A DNA stretch of 64,000 nucleotides. It comes from Bacteroides sp. (GTDB taxonomy: Bacteria; Bacteroidota; Bacteroidia; Bacteroidales; Muribaculaceae). The notes under the pieces were generated by a model. The model did no database searches. It was not told where the DNA came from and saw only the letters and a list, made by a program, of their open reading frames with translations. The first letter of the stretch is position 1. Each line of letters opens with the position of its first letter. Positions 46,840 through 54,400 of the stretch are shown here, one piece after another. The position numbers and the translations under genes were made by a program. Location of the stretch: positions 1 through 64,000 of the forward strand of contig JAAVBC010000014.1 of the NCBI GenBank assembly GCA_014803765.1, in the 5' to 3' direction.

Positions 46840-47214
46840 CTTCCTGTATAGACAAAAAAAGAAAAATTACATAAAAGTATATTTTCTCATAAAACCTTTT
46901 CCTAACCTTTGACGTTATACTATCGAAAGAAAGATAAATTGTTAGCTTAATCAAAAGTTAATAGACTTTAGTTAAGCAATTCATGATGTTAGGTTAGTTA
47001 AAGATTATTATGAAAAGCACTTGACTGCGGCTCCCTGTGAAGGGAGCCGCAGTCGCATTATATTAGAAAAGAGAGGAATTGCGATAAAAAATCGGATAAA
47101 ATAGGTAGGTTTTCAAGTATTTTTTCGTAAATTTGTAAGATTTAAGTAAATATCCCCGTGTTCGGGGAATACTTGCTGAAATTTTTTTATAATTTAGAAT
47201 CTGAATAATTCTTC
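46840..47214. other. intergenic region with hairpin and nfo promoter element
   Basis: About 375 bp without a gene. A perfect 13-bp stem (47023-47035 with 47042-47054, loop TGTGAA) has no T tract downstream on plus, though the minus strand ends in CTTTT. TAAATTTG at 47128-47135 is a -7 element for nfo, with no clear -33 TTTG. Confidence 0.5.
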
Positions 47215-48057
47215 ATGAAATATATAGGTGCACATGTAAGCGTAAGCGGGGGAGTGGCATCCGCTCCGATCAATGCTAACGAAATAGGCGCTAAGGCATT
47301 TGCTCTTTTCACCGGGAATCCCTCTCGATGGACTACCAAAGCCATATCCGAAGAAGAGGCAAATCTTTTCAAGCAACGTTGCGCTGAATTCGGATATAAT
47401 CCGGAAGTAATCCTGCCGCACGATAATTTTCTCATTAATCTCGGATCTCCGGATTCAAAAAAACTTGCCATGTCGCGCAAGTCCTTCCTTGATGAAATGC
47501 GTCGATGCGAGCAATTAGGGCTGAAATTACTGAACTTTCATCCGGGCAGCCATCTGCGTGAAATTTCTGAGGAGGAGTGTCTTTCTACAATCGCAGAGTC
47601 TATCAATATGACTCTGGACGCCACTTCCGGCGTGACCGCTGTCATTGAGACTACTGCCGGTCAGGGTTCAAATCTCGGACATGATTTCAATCAGGTTGCC
47701 TATATTATCGACAAAGTTGAGGATAAAACCAGAGTTGGAGTTTGCCTCGATACATGCCATACATACTCCGCCGGCTATGATCTCCGATCTCCTGAAGGCT
47801 ATGAAAAGACATGGAAAGAATTTGATGAAATTATAGGACTATCATATCTGAGGGGAATGCACCTTAACGATGACAAACGCGAGTGCGGGTCACACATCGA
47901 CCGCCATGAAAGCATCGGCAAAGGGACTCTGGGTGAAGAGTTTTTCATACGCCTGGTAAATGATCCTCGCTTTGACAATATCCCGTTGATACTCGAGACT
48001 CCGGATGAATCGATCTGGGCTCAGGAGATCGCCTGGCTTTATTCTCAGATAAAATAA
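47215..48057 (+). CDS. nfo: deoxyribonuclease IV (endonuclease IV)
   Basis: AP endonuclease, 280 aa, TIM barrel with three zinc ions. Ligand motifs are NFHPGSH (about 104-110), VCLDTCHTYSAGYD (about 177-190), HLNDDKRECGSHIDRHESIGKG (about 219-240) and LETPDE. It cuts at abasic sites in base excision repair. The start is the ATG at 47215, with the family-typical MKYIGAHVSVSGG. Confidence 0.96.
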   Translation: MKYIGAHVSVSGGVASAPINANEIGAKAFALFTGNPSRWTTKAISEEEANLFKQRCAEFGYNPEVILPHDNFLINLGSPDSKKLAMSRKSFLDEMRRCEQLGLKLLNFHPGSHLREISEEECLSTIAESINMTLDATSGVTAVIETTAGQGSNLGHDFNQVAYIIDKVEDKTRVGVCLDTCHTYSAGYDLRSPEGYEKTWKEFDEIIGLSYLRGMHLNDDKRECGSHIDRHESIGKGTLGEEFFIRLVNDPRFDNIPLILETPDESIWAQEIAWLYSQIK

Positions 48058-48132
48058 TCATCTTTTATTAAGAATAAAATATATTGGATAAATTCCTGCA
48101 TAACATTAAAATCTAAAAACTAAATATAACTC

Positions 48133-49977
48133 ATGAAAACTAAACCGGATTTAAGTTTCTGGAAACTGTGGAATCTGAGTTTCGGATTCTTCGGCGTACA
48201 GATTGCGTACGCGCTTCAGAGCGCCAACGTATCGCGTATTTTTACCACCATCGGAGCGGACCCGCATGATCTTTCCTACTTCTGGATCCTTCCCCCGCTG
48301 ATGGGTCTTATCGTTCAACCAGTTGTGGGAATGTGCTCCGACCGCACATGGAATCGTTTCGGACGTCGTCTGCCCTATCTGATTTTTGGTGCGACAATCG
48401 CCGTTATAGTGATGTGTCTTCTGCCCAATGCCGGCAGCTTCAACCTTTCCATTCAAGGTGCTATTATTTTCGGACTGATAGCCCTGATGCTCCTCGACAC
48501 TTCCATTAACATGGCAATGCAGCCCTTTAAAATGCTTGTCGGCGATATGGTCAATGAAAAGCAGAAGGGACTTGCATACAGCATTCAGTCATTCCTCTGC
48601 AATGCCGGTTCTGTTGTCGGTTTTATTTTCCCGATTCTCTTCGGCGCTATCGGATTGGCTAATACAGCTCCGGCAGGTGTTGTGCCCCAGACAGTGATCT
48701 GGTCGTTCTATGTAGGCGCGGCAATTCTCCTTATCTGTGTTATTTACTCTCTGATTAAAATCAAGGAATGGCCTCCTCATGTTTATGCCGAGTATAATGG
48801 AGGTGCAGATACTTCCAAAGAGAAAGGGAACGCCAACCTCTTCAAACTCCTTGTGAATGCTCCCTCTACTTTCTGGACAGTCGGCATAGTGCAGTTCTTC
48901 TGCTGGTTCGCTTTCCTGTTCATGTGGACATACACGACAAACACTGTCGCGATCAAAGCTTATAATACTCCCTCGATGGAGAGTGTCGTTGGTATTAAAG
49001 ATGGCGACAAGGTGTATGAAGGCAAAAACATTCTTATCTCCAATGATGCGCTGAAGGATGTTATGATCGTAAATCATGGCGTAGCAATGGCAGAAGGCGT
49101 GGAAGTCAACAATGTGTTCTATCCGGCGACGTCTGTAGTCATCAATGGCAATGACACAATTGTCAGCGACCACAAGATCGTTCTAAACGATGAAGGCGTA
49201 GCTAAAGTGAAGTTCAATGAGATGCTTTCAAATGTCAGCAGCGTAGCTGTTAACGGGAAGACACTTGACGACTCTTCCTTTGTGAAAGTTAAAGATTATA
49301 TCTCAAATCTTCAGGGTAAAGCGACTCTCACTGTCGCTGCTATTGTCAGCAAGGACAAGGATGGTCAGACTGTACTTGAAGATGCCAAGAATTATGATAT
49401 TCCTCAGGCAGGCAATCTGGCTTATGAAACAAAGGTAGTGCTTAACGCTGCTTCCAAGCAGTATAATGAAGCAGGCAACTGGGTTGGTTTGCTCTATGCG
49501 ATCCAGGCTTTAGGTTCAGTAGCATGGGCTGTAGTTCTTCCGCGTTTCCGCAGCCGCAAATTCTCTTACGCGCTGTCGCTGATTCTCGGTGGTATAGGTT
49601 TCATAAGCATGGGCTATGTGACAAGTCCTTATCTTCTCTTCGTAAGCTTCCTGCTTATCGGTTGCGCTTGGGCAGCTATGCTGGCATGGCCGTTCACTAT
49701 CCTCACTAACTCTCTTAAGGGTGGTAATATCGGTGCATATCTCGGTCTGTTCAACTGCACAATCTGCATACCCCAGATTATCGCCGCACTCATGGGTGGT
49801 TGGATTCTCCATCTCCTCTCAACTCCCGGTGAGCTCGCGCCCGAGAACCTTATGATGGTGGTAGCCGGCGTAGCAATTGCAATTGGAGCTCTCTGCGTTG
49901 GTTTCATCAAGGAAGGTAAGAAATCCGATGACGAAATGAAAGTCCAGGAAACTCCCGAAATTTCCGAAACCCTCTAA
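48133..49977 (+). CDS. sugar-type MFS transporter (SLC45/GPH-like) with inserted domain
   Basis: A 614-residue major facilitator. The SDRTWNRFGRRLPY loop after TM2 and the QSANVSRIF and PFKMLVGDMV segments place it with the disaccharide/sucrose-type carriers. The twelve-helix core is interrupted between TM7 and TM8 by a hydrophilic insert of about 165 residues (about 281-445). The insert is rich in Val, Asn and Asp with a beta-strand pattern (GDKVYEGKNILISNDAL), probably periplasmic. Monocistronic, ending in a strong terminator. Confidence 0.85.
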   Translation: MKTKPDLSFWKLWNLSFGFFGVQIAYALQSANVSRIFTTIGADPHDLSYFWILPPLMGLIVQPVVGMCSDRTWNRFGRRLPYLIFGATIAVIVMCLLPNAGSFNLSIQGAIIFGLIALMLLDTSINMAMQPFKMLVGDMVNEKQKGLAYSIQSFLCNAGSVVGFIFPILFGAIGLANTAPAGVVPQTVIWSFYVGAAILLICVIYSLIKIKEWPPHVYAEYNGGADTSKEKGNANLFKLLVNAPSTFWTVGIVQFFCWFAFLFMWTYTTNTVAIKAYNTPSMESVVGIKDGDKVYEGKNILISNDALKDVMIVNHGVAMAEGVEVNNVFYPATSVVINGNDTIVSDHKIVLNDEGVAKVKFNEMLSNVSSVAVNGKTLDDSSFVKVKDYISNLQGKATLTVAAIVSKDKDGQTVLEDAKNYDIPQAGNLAYETKVVLNAASKQYNEAGNWVGLLYAIQALGSVAWAVVLPRFRSRKFSYALSLILGGIGFISMGYVTSPYLLFVSFLLIGCAWAAMLAWPFTILTNSLKGGNIGAYLGLFNCTICIPQIIAALMGGWILHLLSTPGELAPENLMMVVAGVAIAIGALCVGFIKEGKKSDDEMKVQETPEISETL

Positions 49978-50050
49978 GCATCTAAATGTGGCTTAGAAAC
50001 ATACTATCTCTAAGCCCCACGAACACCAATAAAATACACTCTATCCTCAT

Positions 50051-50087
50051 AAAAAAGGAGTTGCTCAGCCGAGCAACTCCTTTTTTT
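50051..50087. terminator. bidirectional intrinsic terminator
   Basis: GGAGTTGCTC (50057-50066) pairs with GAGCAACTCC (50071-50080) around AGCC, flanked by A6 and T7. It serves both the MFS gene and the convergent Abi gene. Confidence 0.92.
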
Positions 50088-50129
50088 ATAAAACCATAGG
50101 AATAGTATAGTTTATTATTACTGTGCTTT

Positions 50130-50143
50130 ACCGTATGCTTACG
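50130..50143. repeat. flanking 14-bp repeat, left copy
   Basis: ACCGTATGCTTACG, 13 of 14 bases identical to 51034-51047. The pair brackets the Abi gene and its neighbouring RNA candidate. Confidence 0.4.
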
Positions 50144-50210
50144 ATATGAGAAGTGACTATTGCAACTTGCGACACTGCCCAAAATACCCAAAATATTTTC
50201 TGCCACATCT

Positions 50211-50882
50211 TCATTTCAATGCTTCAATTTTAGCAATGGTAGAGTCCGGCAATATGTCTATGCCATAGAATAGATGACTGCTCTGATAGCCCAGAAAGTT
50301 TATATATTTGAGTATGAGCGCATATTTGTTTTGTGTTCTCGATATGTCAATGCTACCATCCTCATCAAAGCAAATTGCCTCGTGGTGAGCTATACGGTTG
50401 CGGAAAGTCTTTATCTCTTGAAGCTCGTTGAACACCGCTCGTTGACCCAATCCAGGTGTGCGGTTCGGAAATATACGCAAAAGATTCTGACCGCCCAATC
50501 GGTAAGGCTGACGAGTGAACAAATGCGTCCAAAAGCCGAAAGAGACCGACGAAACGACACGGTCGTTGGTATATCGCCCGTTTTGTCGAAGCCTGGCAAT
50601 TATACGAAGCACCTCTTTTTTCTGCGGAGCGTTCTCAATCATGCCACCGTGCCTCATCTGATTCTCTACCCATTCCAAATCATTGAATACGCGTTGATAG
50701 TGAGCGTTGATAGCGTTGCGAAGCACAACCTCGAATATATTTAGTATGCCATAAAACTTTTGGCACAACTTTACGTTATGCCTATACAGTGTCAGTGCTT
50801 TGGCTGTATTGCCACCGCACGCAACTAAATATTTGTTGAGACGAGCGGGGGAAAACGCCTTTTCATACTCGGAATACTTCAC
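50211..50882 (-). CDS. Abi_2/AbiF-like HEPN abortive-infection protein
   Basis: A 223-residue, mostly helical protein of the Abi_2 (AbiD/AbiF) family. The N-terminal half carries FYGILNIFEVVLRNAINAHY. The C-terminal HEPN signature FRNRIAHHE provides the Rx4H catalytic pair (Arg161, His166) expected of a metal-independent RNase. VSFGFWTHLFTRQPYR is a further conserved segment. It stands alone, without restriction or other defence genes, between a sugar transporter and a dehydrogenase. A small RNA candidate is transcribed divergently from its 5' side. By family it should arrest growth or kill after phage infection. Confidence 0.85.
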   Translation of the reverse strand: MKYSEYEKAFSPARLNKYLVACGGNTAKALTLYRHNVKLCQKFYGILNIFEVVLRNAINAHYQRVFNDLEWVENQMRHGGMIENAPQKKEVLRIIARLRQNGRYTNDRVVSSVSFGFWTHLFTRQPYRLGGQNLLRIFPNRTPGLGQRAVFNELQEIKTFRNRIAHHEAICFDEDGSIDISRTQNKYALILKYINFLGYQSSHLFYGIDILPDSTIAKIEALK

Positions 50883-50906
50883 TTCGCAATTTTTAACTAA
50901 TTTCGA

Positions 50907-50938
50907 TTTGCAAAATTACGAAAATATTCATAACTTTG
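50907..50938 (+). promoter_or_regulatory. perfect Bacteroidota promoter divergent from the Abi gene
   Basis: TTTG at 50907-50910, exactly 20 bases, TAACTTTG at 50931-50938. No coding sequence follows on this strand before the terminator at 50998. Confidence 0.75.
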
Positions 50939-50943
50939 CAACG

Positions 50944-51025
50944 GAATCCCCCGAGTGTCCCTGTCTTCGTACAAACCTCGGGGTTTAGTCTTTTATAGCC
51001 GCTCCTAATTAGGGCGGCTTTTGTT
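50944..51025 (+). ncRNA. candidate small structured RNA beside the Abi gene
   Basis: About 80 nt bounded by a perfect promoter (50907-50938) and an intrinsic terminator (50998-51025). CCCCGAG (50949-50955) can pair with CTCGGGG (50977-50983). An alternative hairpin AAACC-TCGG-GGTTT (50973-50986) uses the same 3' strand, so two folds compete. No open reading frame of note. A structured RNA next to abiF-type genes has been reported in comparative surveys (abiF RNA motif, from memory). Whether this one matches is untested. Confidence 0.55.
50998..51025 (+). terminator. intrinsic terminator of the small RNA
   Basis: GCCGCTC pairs with GGGCGGC (50998-51018, one G-T pair), followed by TTTTGTT at 51019-51025. 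It faces away from the Abi gene and ends no coding sequence. Confidence 0.7.
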
Positions 51026-51033
51026 ATCTCTTC

Positions 51034-51047
51034 ACCATATGCTTACG
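51034..51047. repeat. flanking 14-bp repeat, right copy
   Basis: ACCATATGCTTACG, one mismatch to the copy at 50130-50143. Confidence 0.4.
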
Positions 51048-51118
51048 CGCAATTGTTCGTCCTCAAACTCTTTCCGGTCAAGATTCATCAGGAATACGCT
51101 ATAGGTCGGTGTCGGACG

Positions 51119-52075
51119 TCAGTTGACGCGGTTGGTGGGGGAACCGGCGAGGTAAGCGCGGATGTTTTCTATGGCGATGGCTATCAGACGACGGCGCGCT
51201 TCGAAGGATGCCCAGGAGATATGGGGCGTCAGGATACAGTTGCGGGCTTTCAACATGGGATTGTCCACTTTTGGTGGTTCTGTACTCAAAACGTCTAAAC
51301 CGGCTCCGGCTATTCTACCGTTGTTTAACGCATCAGCTAAGGCTTGCTCATCTATCAGAGCTCCTCGCGCCGTATTTAGAAGATAAGCAGTAGGCTTCAT
51401 CTTCGACAGCATCTCCTCATTTACCATCCCGACATTTTCTGCCGTCAATGGACAATGAAGGCTTACGACATCCGACTCTGCGAAGAGTTCGTCTATTGTT
51501 ACCTTTTTCACACCTTCACCCAACTCTTCCTGCGAACGGGATGAGGCTACATAGATAAGCATCCCGAACGCGCGTGCAATCTGAGCGACCTCCTGACCTA
51601 TGTGACCATAGCCGACGATGCCAAACACCTTTCCTGCCAACTCCATCAAAGGATAGTCCAAATAACAGAAATCCTTACATTTCGTCCATCTGTCTTCAGT
51701 CCGTATGCGGCGATCATAATCCTCAGCATGATTCGTGAGCGCCAAAAGAAGAGCAAATGTGTTTTGAGCTACGGATGTGGTGCTGTAAGAGGGGATATTG
51801 CAGACCATAATTCCTTTCTCCTTTGCCGCATCAAGATCTATTAGGTTAAATCCTGTGGCGAGCACTCCGATATACCTGCAAGACGTAAGGGAATTAATCG
51901 TATCCTTATCCAGAGGCACTTTATTTGTCAACACTATTTCTGCATCCGAAGCCCTCTCTATAACTTTATCAGCCGGAGTCCGATCAAAAATCTCCACTTC
52001 TCCGAACTCTTTCAAACCATCCCAAGACAAATCGCCCGGATTGATGGCATACGCATCAAGAACTACTATTTTCAT
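51119..52075 (-). CDS. D-2-hydroxyacid dehydrogenase (glycerate/hydroxypyruvate type)
   Basis: A 318-residue NAD-dependent 2-hydroxyacid dehydrogenase. The NAD loop is GIVGYGHIGQEVAQIA (about 145-160). The catalytic Arg is in LNTARGALIDE, Glu in the GAGLDVLSTEPP block and His in LTPHISWAS. It most resembles glycerate dehydrogenases acting on hydroxypyruvate, but substrate choice is not fixed by sequence. It lies 11 bp after radA in a leftward trmH-like/radA operon. Confidence 0.9.
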   Translation of the reverse strand: MKIVVLDAYAINPGDLSWDGLKEFGEVEIFDRTPADKVIERASDAEIVLTNKVPLDKDTINSLTSCRYIGVLATGFNLIDLDAAKEKGIMVCNIPSYSTTSVAQNTFALLLALTNHAEDYDRRIRTEDRWTKCKDFCYLDYPLMELAGKVFGIVGYGHIGQEVAQIARAFGMLIYVASSRSQEELGEGVKKVTIDELFAESDVVSLHCPLTAENVGMVNEEMLSKMKPTAYLLNTARGALIDEQALADALNNGRIAGAGLDVLSTEPPKVDNPMLKARNCILTPHISWASFEARRRLIAIAIENIRAYLAGSPTNRVN

Positions 52076-52086
52076 TGCTTACTTAC

Positions 52087-53454
52087 TTATTCAAAGAGAC
52101 GGCGGAAACATTCCTCTACTTTGGAGACCTCCACAATCTCTATCTTAAAATTCTTTTTTATACCTTTCAGATTCCCTTTGGGAACGAATGCCCTTTGAAA
52201 ACCAAGTTTCTCTACCTCTGCTACCCTCTGTTCAATACGAGTGACAGTGCGTATTTCGCCGGAAAGACCAACCTCCCCGATAAACACAGTGGAACGCGGA
52301 ATACTGACGTCGAAATTGCTGGACATTACGGCGGCTACCACGGCAAGATCCATCGCCGGATCAGCGATCTTCAATCCGCCTGCCACATTGAGAAAGACAT
52401 CCTTCTGAGCAAGCCGGAAACGAGCACGCTTCTCCAAGACTGCCAATAACATATTCAGGCGACGCTGATCAAACCCTGTAACACTGCGCTGGGGTGTACC
52501 GTAAGCAGCACTTGATACAAGCGCTTGAATCTCTACAAGAAACGGACGTACACCCTCTGTCGTCACGCCGATTGTGATGCCGCTCATCTCCTCATCCCTA
52601 TTTTCAGAGAGGAGCATCTCAGATGGATTGCTCACCTCCTTCAGCCCTTTCTCCACCATTTCATAAATCCCTATCTCATTTGTAGAACCGAATCGATTCT
52701 TTATTGCCCTAAGGATTCGATACAGGTATTGGCGATCTCCCTCGAACTGAAGCACTGTGTCGACAATATGCTCAAGCACTTTCGGACCCGCTATTGCTCC
52801 ATCCTTATTTATATGTCCGATGAGCAGAACCGGCACGCCGCTCTGTTTGGCATAACGTAGCAATGAAGCAGCACATTCCCTTACCTGGCTGACACTCCCG
52901 GCAGCCGACTCAATATCTGTCGATGCTATGGTCTGGATCGAGTCTACGACCACTAACCCCGGCTTTATATTTTCAATCTGGGTGAAAATCCCCTCAAGAG
53001 AGGTTTCACATAATATATAGGTGTTGTCCGAAACCTTTCCCAATCTGTCTGCACGCAATTTAAGCTGCGTGGCGCTCTCCTCGCCGGAGACATATAGAAT
53101 TGTGCGATTGCGTATGGAGAGAATATTCTGGAGTAGGAGAGTCGACTTTCCGATTCCGGGTTCTCCGCCGATCAGAGTCAGACTCCCTGCTACAAGACCT
53201 CCGCCAAGCACGCGATTCAGTTCTTTTGAGGGAAGCGCAATACGCGGCTCTTCCAGACTCTCTATCTCCGAAAGTCTGACGGGACGTGTTCTTTCTACAA
53301 GTCCCTTGTTCTTACCGGCGGAAGTGCGTGAGGATTTCGATACCTTCTCTTCTACAAAGCTATTCCACTCTCCGCATCCCGGACACTTTCCAAGCCATTT
53401 CGGGGATTCATATCCGCAGTTGGAACAGAAAAAAATATTCTTTGTTTTCACCAT
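52087..53454 (-). CDS. radA: DNA repair protein RadA
   Basis: RecA-related branch-migration ATPase, 455 aa. An N-terminal C4 zinc finger (CSNCGYESPKWLGKCPGCG, residues 10-28) is followed by Walker A GGEPGIGKST (about 96-105) and the RadA-specific KNRFG motif (about 253-257). The C-terminal Lon-protease-like domain has VFIGEVGLSGEIR. Typical length; complements the recJ-recQ set elsewhere in the window. Confidence 0.96.
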   Translation of the reverse strand: MVKTKNIFFCSNCGYESPKWLGKCPGCGEWNSFVEEKVSKSSRTSAGKNKGLVERTRPVRLSEIESLEEPRIALPSKELNRVLGGGLVAGSLTLIGGEPGIGKSTLLLQNILSIRNRTILYVSGEESATQLKLRADRLGKVSDNTYILCETSLEGIFTQIENIKPGLVVVDSIQTIASTDIESAAGSVSQVRECAASLLRYAKQSGVPVLLIGHINKDGAIAGPKVLEHIVDTVLQFEGDRQYLYRILRAIKNRFGSTNEIGIYEMVEKGLKEVSNPSEMLLSENRDEEMSGITIGVTTEGVRPFLVEIQALVSSAAYGTPQRSVTGFDQRRLNMLLAVLEKRARFRLAQKDVFLNVAGGLKIADPAMDLAVVAAVMSSNFDVSIPRSTVFIGEVGLSGEIRTVTRIEQRVAEVEKLGFQRAFVPKGNLKGIKKNFKIEIVEVSKVEECFRRLFE

Positions 53455-53491
53455 GGTTTTTGATTATAATTTTGAGGCGGGTTGAATTCAA

Positions 53492-54295
53492 TTATTTCTT
53501 CAATAATGCAAGCGTAATTCCGGTGGCTACTGCAACATTCAGGGATTCTGCATGATTCGTCGGGTCTGCAGGGGGGATAGTGAGAGGAAGCGTAACCCGC
53601 AGACGCATCTCTTCCGAGAGTCCGGAACCCTCATTGCCCATAACAATAAATCCGAAACCGGGTTTAACACTCTTATAGATATTCTCCCCCTCCAAAAGTA
53701 GTCCCAATACAGGAAACAATGGATTCGTGTCTACGAGCTTTGGTAGATCAGTGTAAATCACATTCACTGCCGCCATTGAACCCATAGAGGATTGGATAAC
53801 TTTCGGATTATAGCAATCCGCAGTCTGCCGAGAGGCAAAAATTGTGTCGATTCCAAACCAATGAGCGGTGCGGATAATAGTGCCGAGATTTCCCGGATCC
53901 TGTATTCCATCGAGAAGTAGATAGTAGCGAAGGGGGAGGGTATGATCCTGTCGCTCTGAGAGAAGTTTCTCTAAATTATCTTCCTCGGGAAGTCGGCATA
54001 CTGCGATTACATCCGGGGCGGTAGAGAGCGATGACGCCTTCTTCAACTCCGAACTATCAGCACAATACGTCTTATCTGACTGAAGACCGATTTCCCGCAG
54101 CGAATGAAAGTTCTTATCGAGCCATTCCGCAGAAGCCGCAATATACTCCACTTCGAAGCGATTGGGGTAGTCAAAGAGGATATCTCTGACACTCTTATCC
54201 CCCTCTATTGAAAAAAGACGATGACGCTGCCGCATCTTTTTCTGACCTAAAGATGCAATCACACTAATCTTACTCTTTGAAATTTTCTCAATCAT
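53492..54295 (-). CDS. TrmH/SpoU-family RNA 2'-O-methyltransferase
   Basis: A 267-residue SPOUT methyltransferase. An N-terminal substrate-binding domain (KKMRQRHRLFSIEGDKSV) precedes the knot domain with LLDGIQDPGNLGTIIRTA (motif 1), VMGNEGSGLSEEM (motif 2) and AESLNVAVATGI (motif 3). Likely modifies 23S rRNA or tRNA. First gene of the leftward unit with radA and the dehydrogenase; a minus-strand -7 element lies 50 bp upstream. Confidence 0.9.
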   Translation of the reverse strand: MIEKISKSKISVIASLGQKKMRQRHRLFSIEGDKSVRDILFDYPNRFEVEYIAASAEWLDKNFHSLREIGLQSDKTYCADSSELKKASSLSTAPDVIAVCRLPEEDNLEKLLSERQDHTLPLRYYLLLDGIQDPGNLGTIIRTAHWFGIDTIFASRQTADCYNPKVIQSSMGSMAAVNVIYTDLPKLVDTNPLFPVLGLLLEGENIYKSVKPGFGFIVMGNEGSGLSEEMRLRVTLPLTIPPADPTNHAESLNVAVATGITLALLKK

Positions 54296-54346
54296 TCTTT
54301 AGAAAATAATAACTCAAATTATCGCTCCCCGAAAGGCGATGATTTA

Positions 54347-54394
54347 CAAATATAATGATTTTTATGCTTATCTCCGATTTTTTCCTTAAATTTG
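54347..54394. promoter_or_regulatory. divergent -7 elements (trmH-like / TPR gene)
   Basis: Minus-strand TATATTTG (54354-54347) faces the trmH-like gene; plus-strand TAAATTTG (54387-54394) faces the TPR gene. The plus element ends only six bases before the TPR ATG at 54401. Neither has a clean -33 TTTG. Confidence 0.45.
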
Positions 54395-54400
54395 TAACTA

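Noticed and set aside
47023-47054. Terminator after the YraN-like gene
   Set aside because: Strong stem, but about 180 bp downstream of the gene and without a T tract on the plus strand; kept only as a hairpin.
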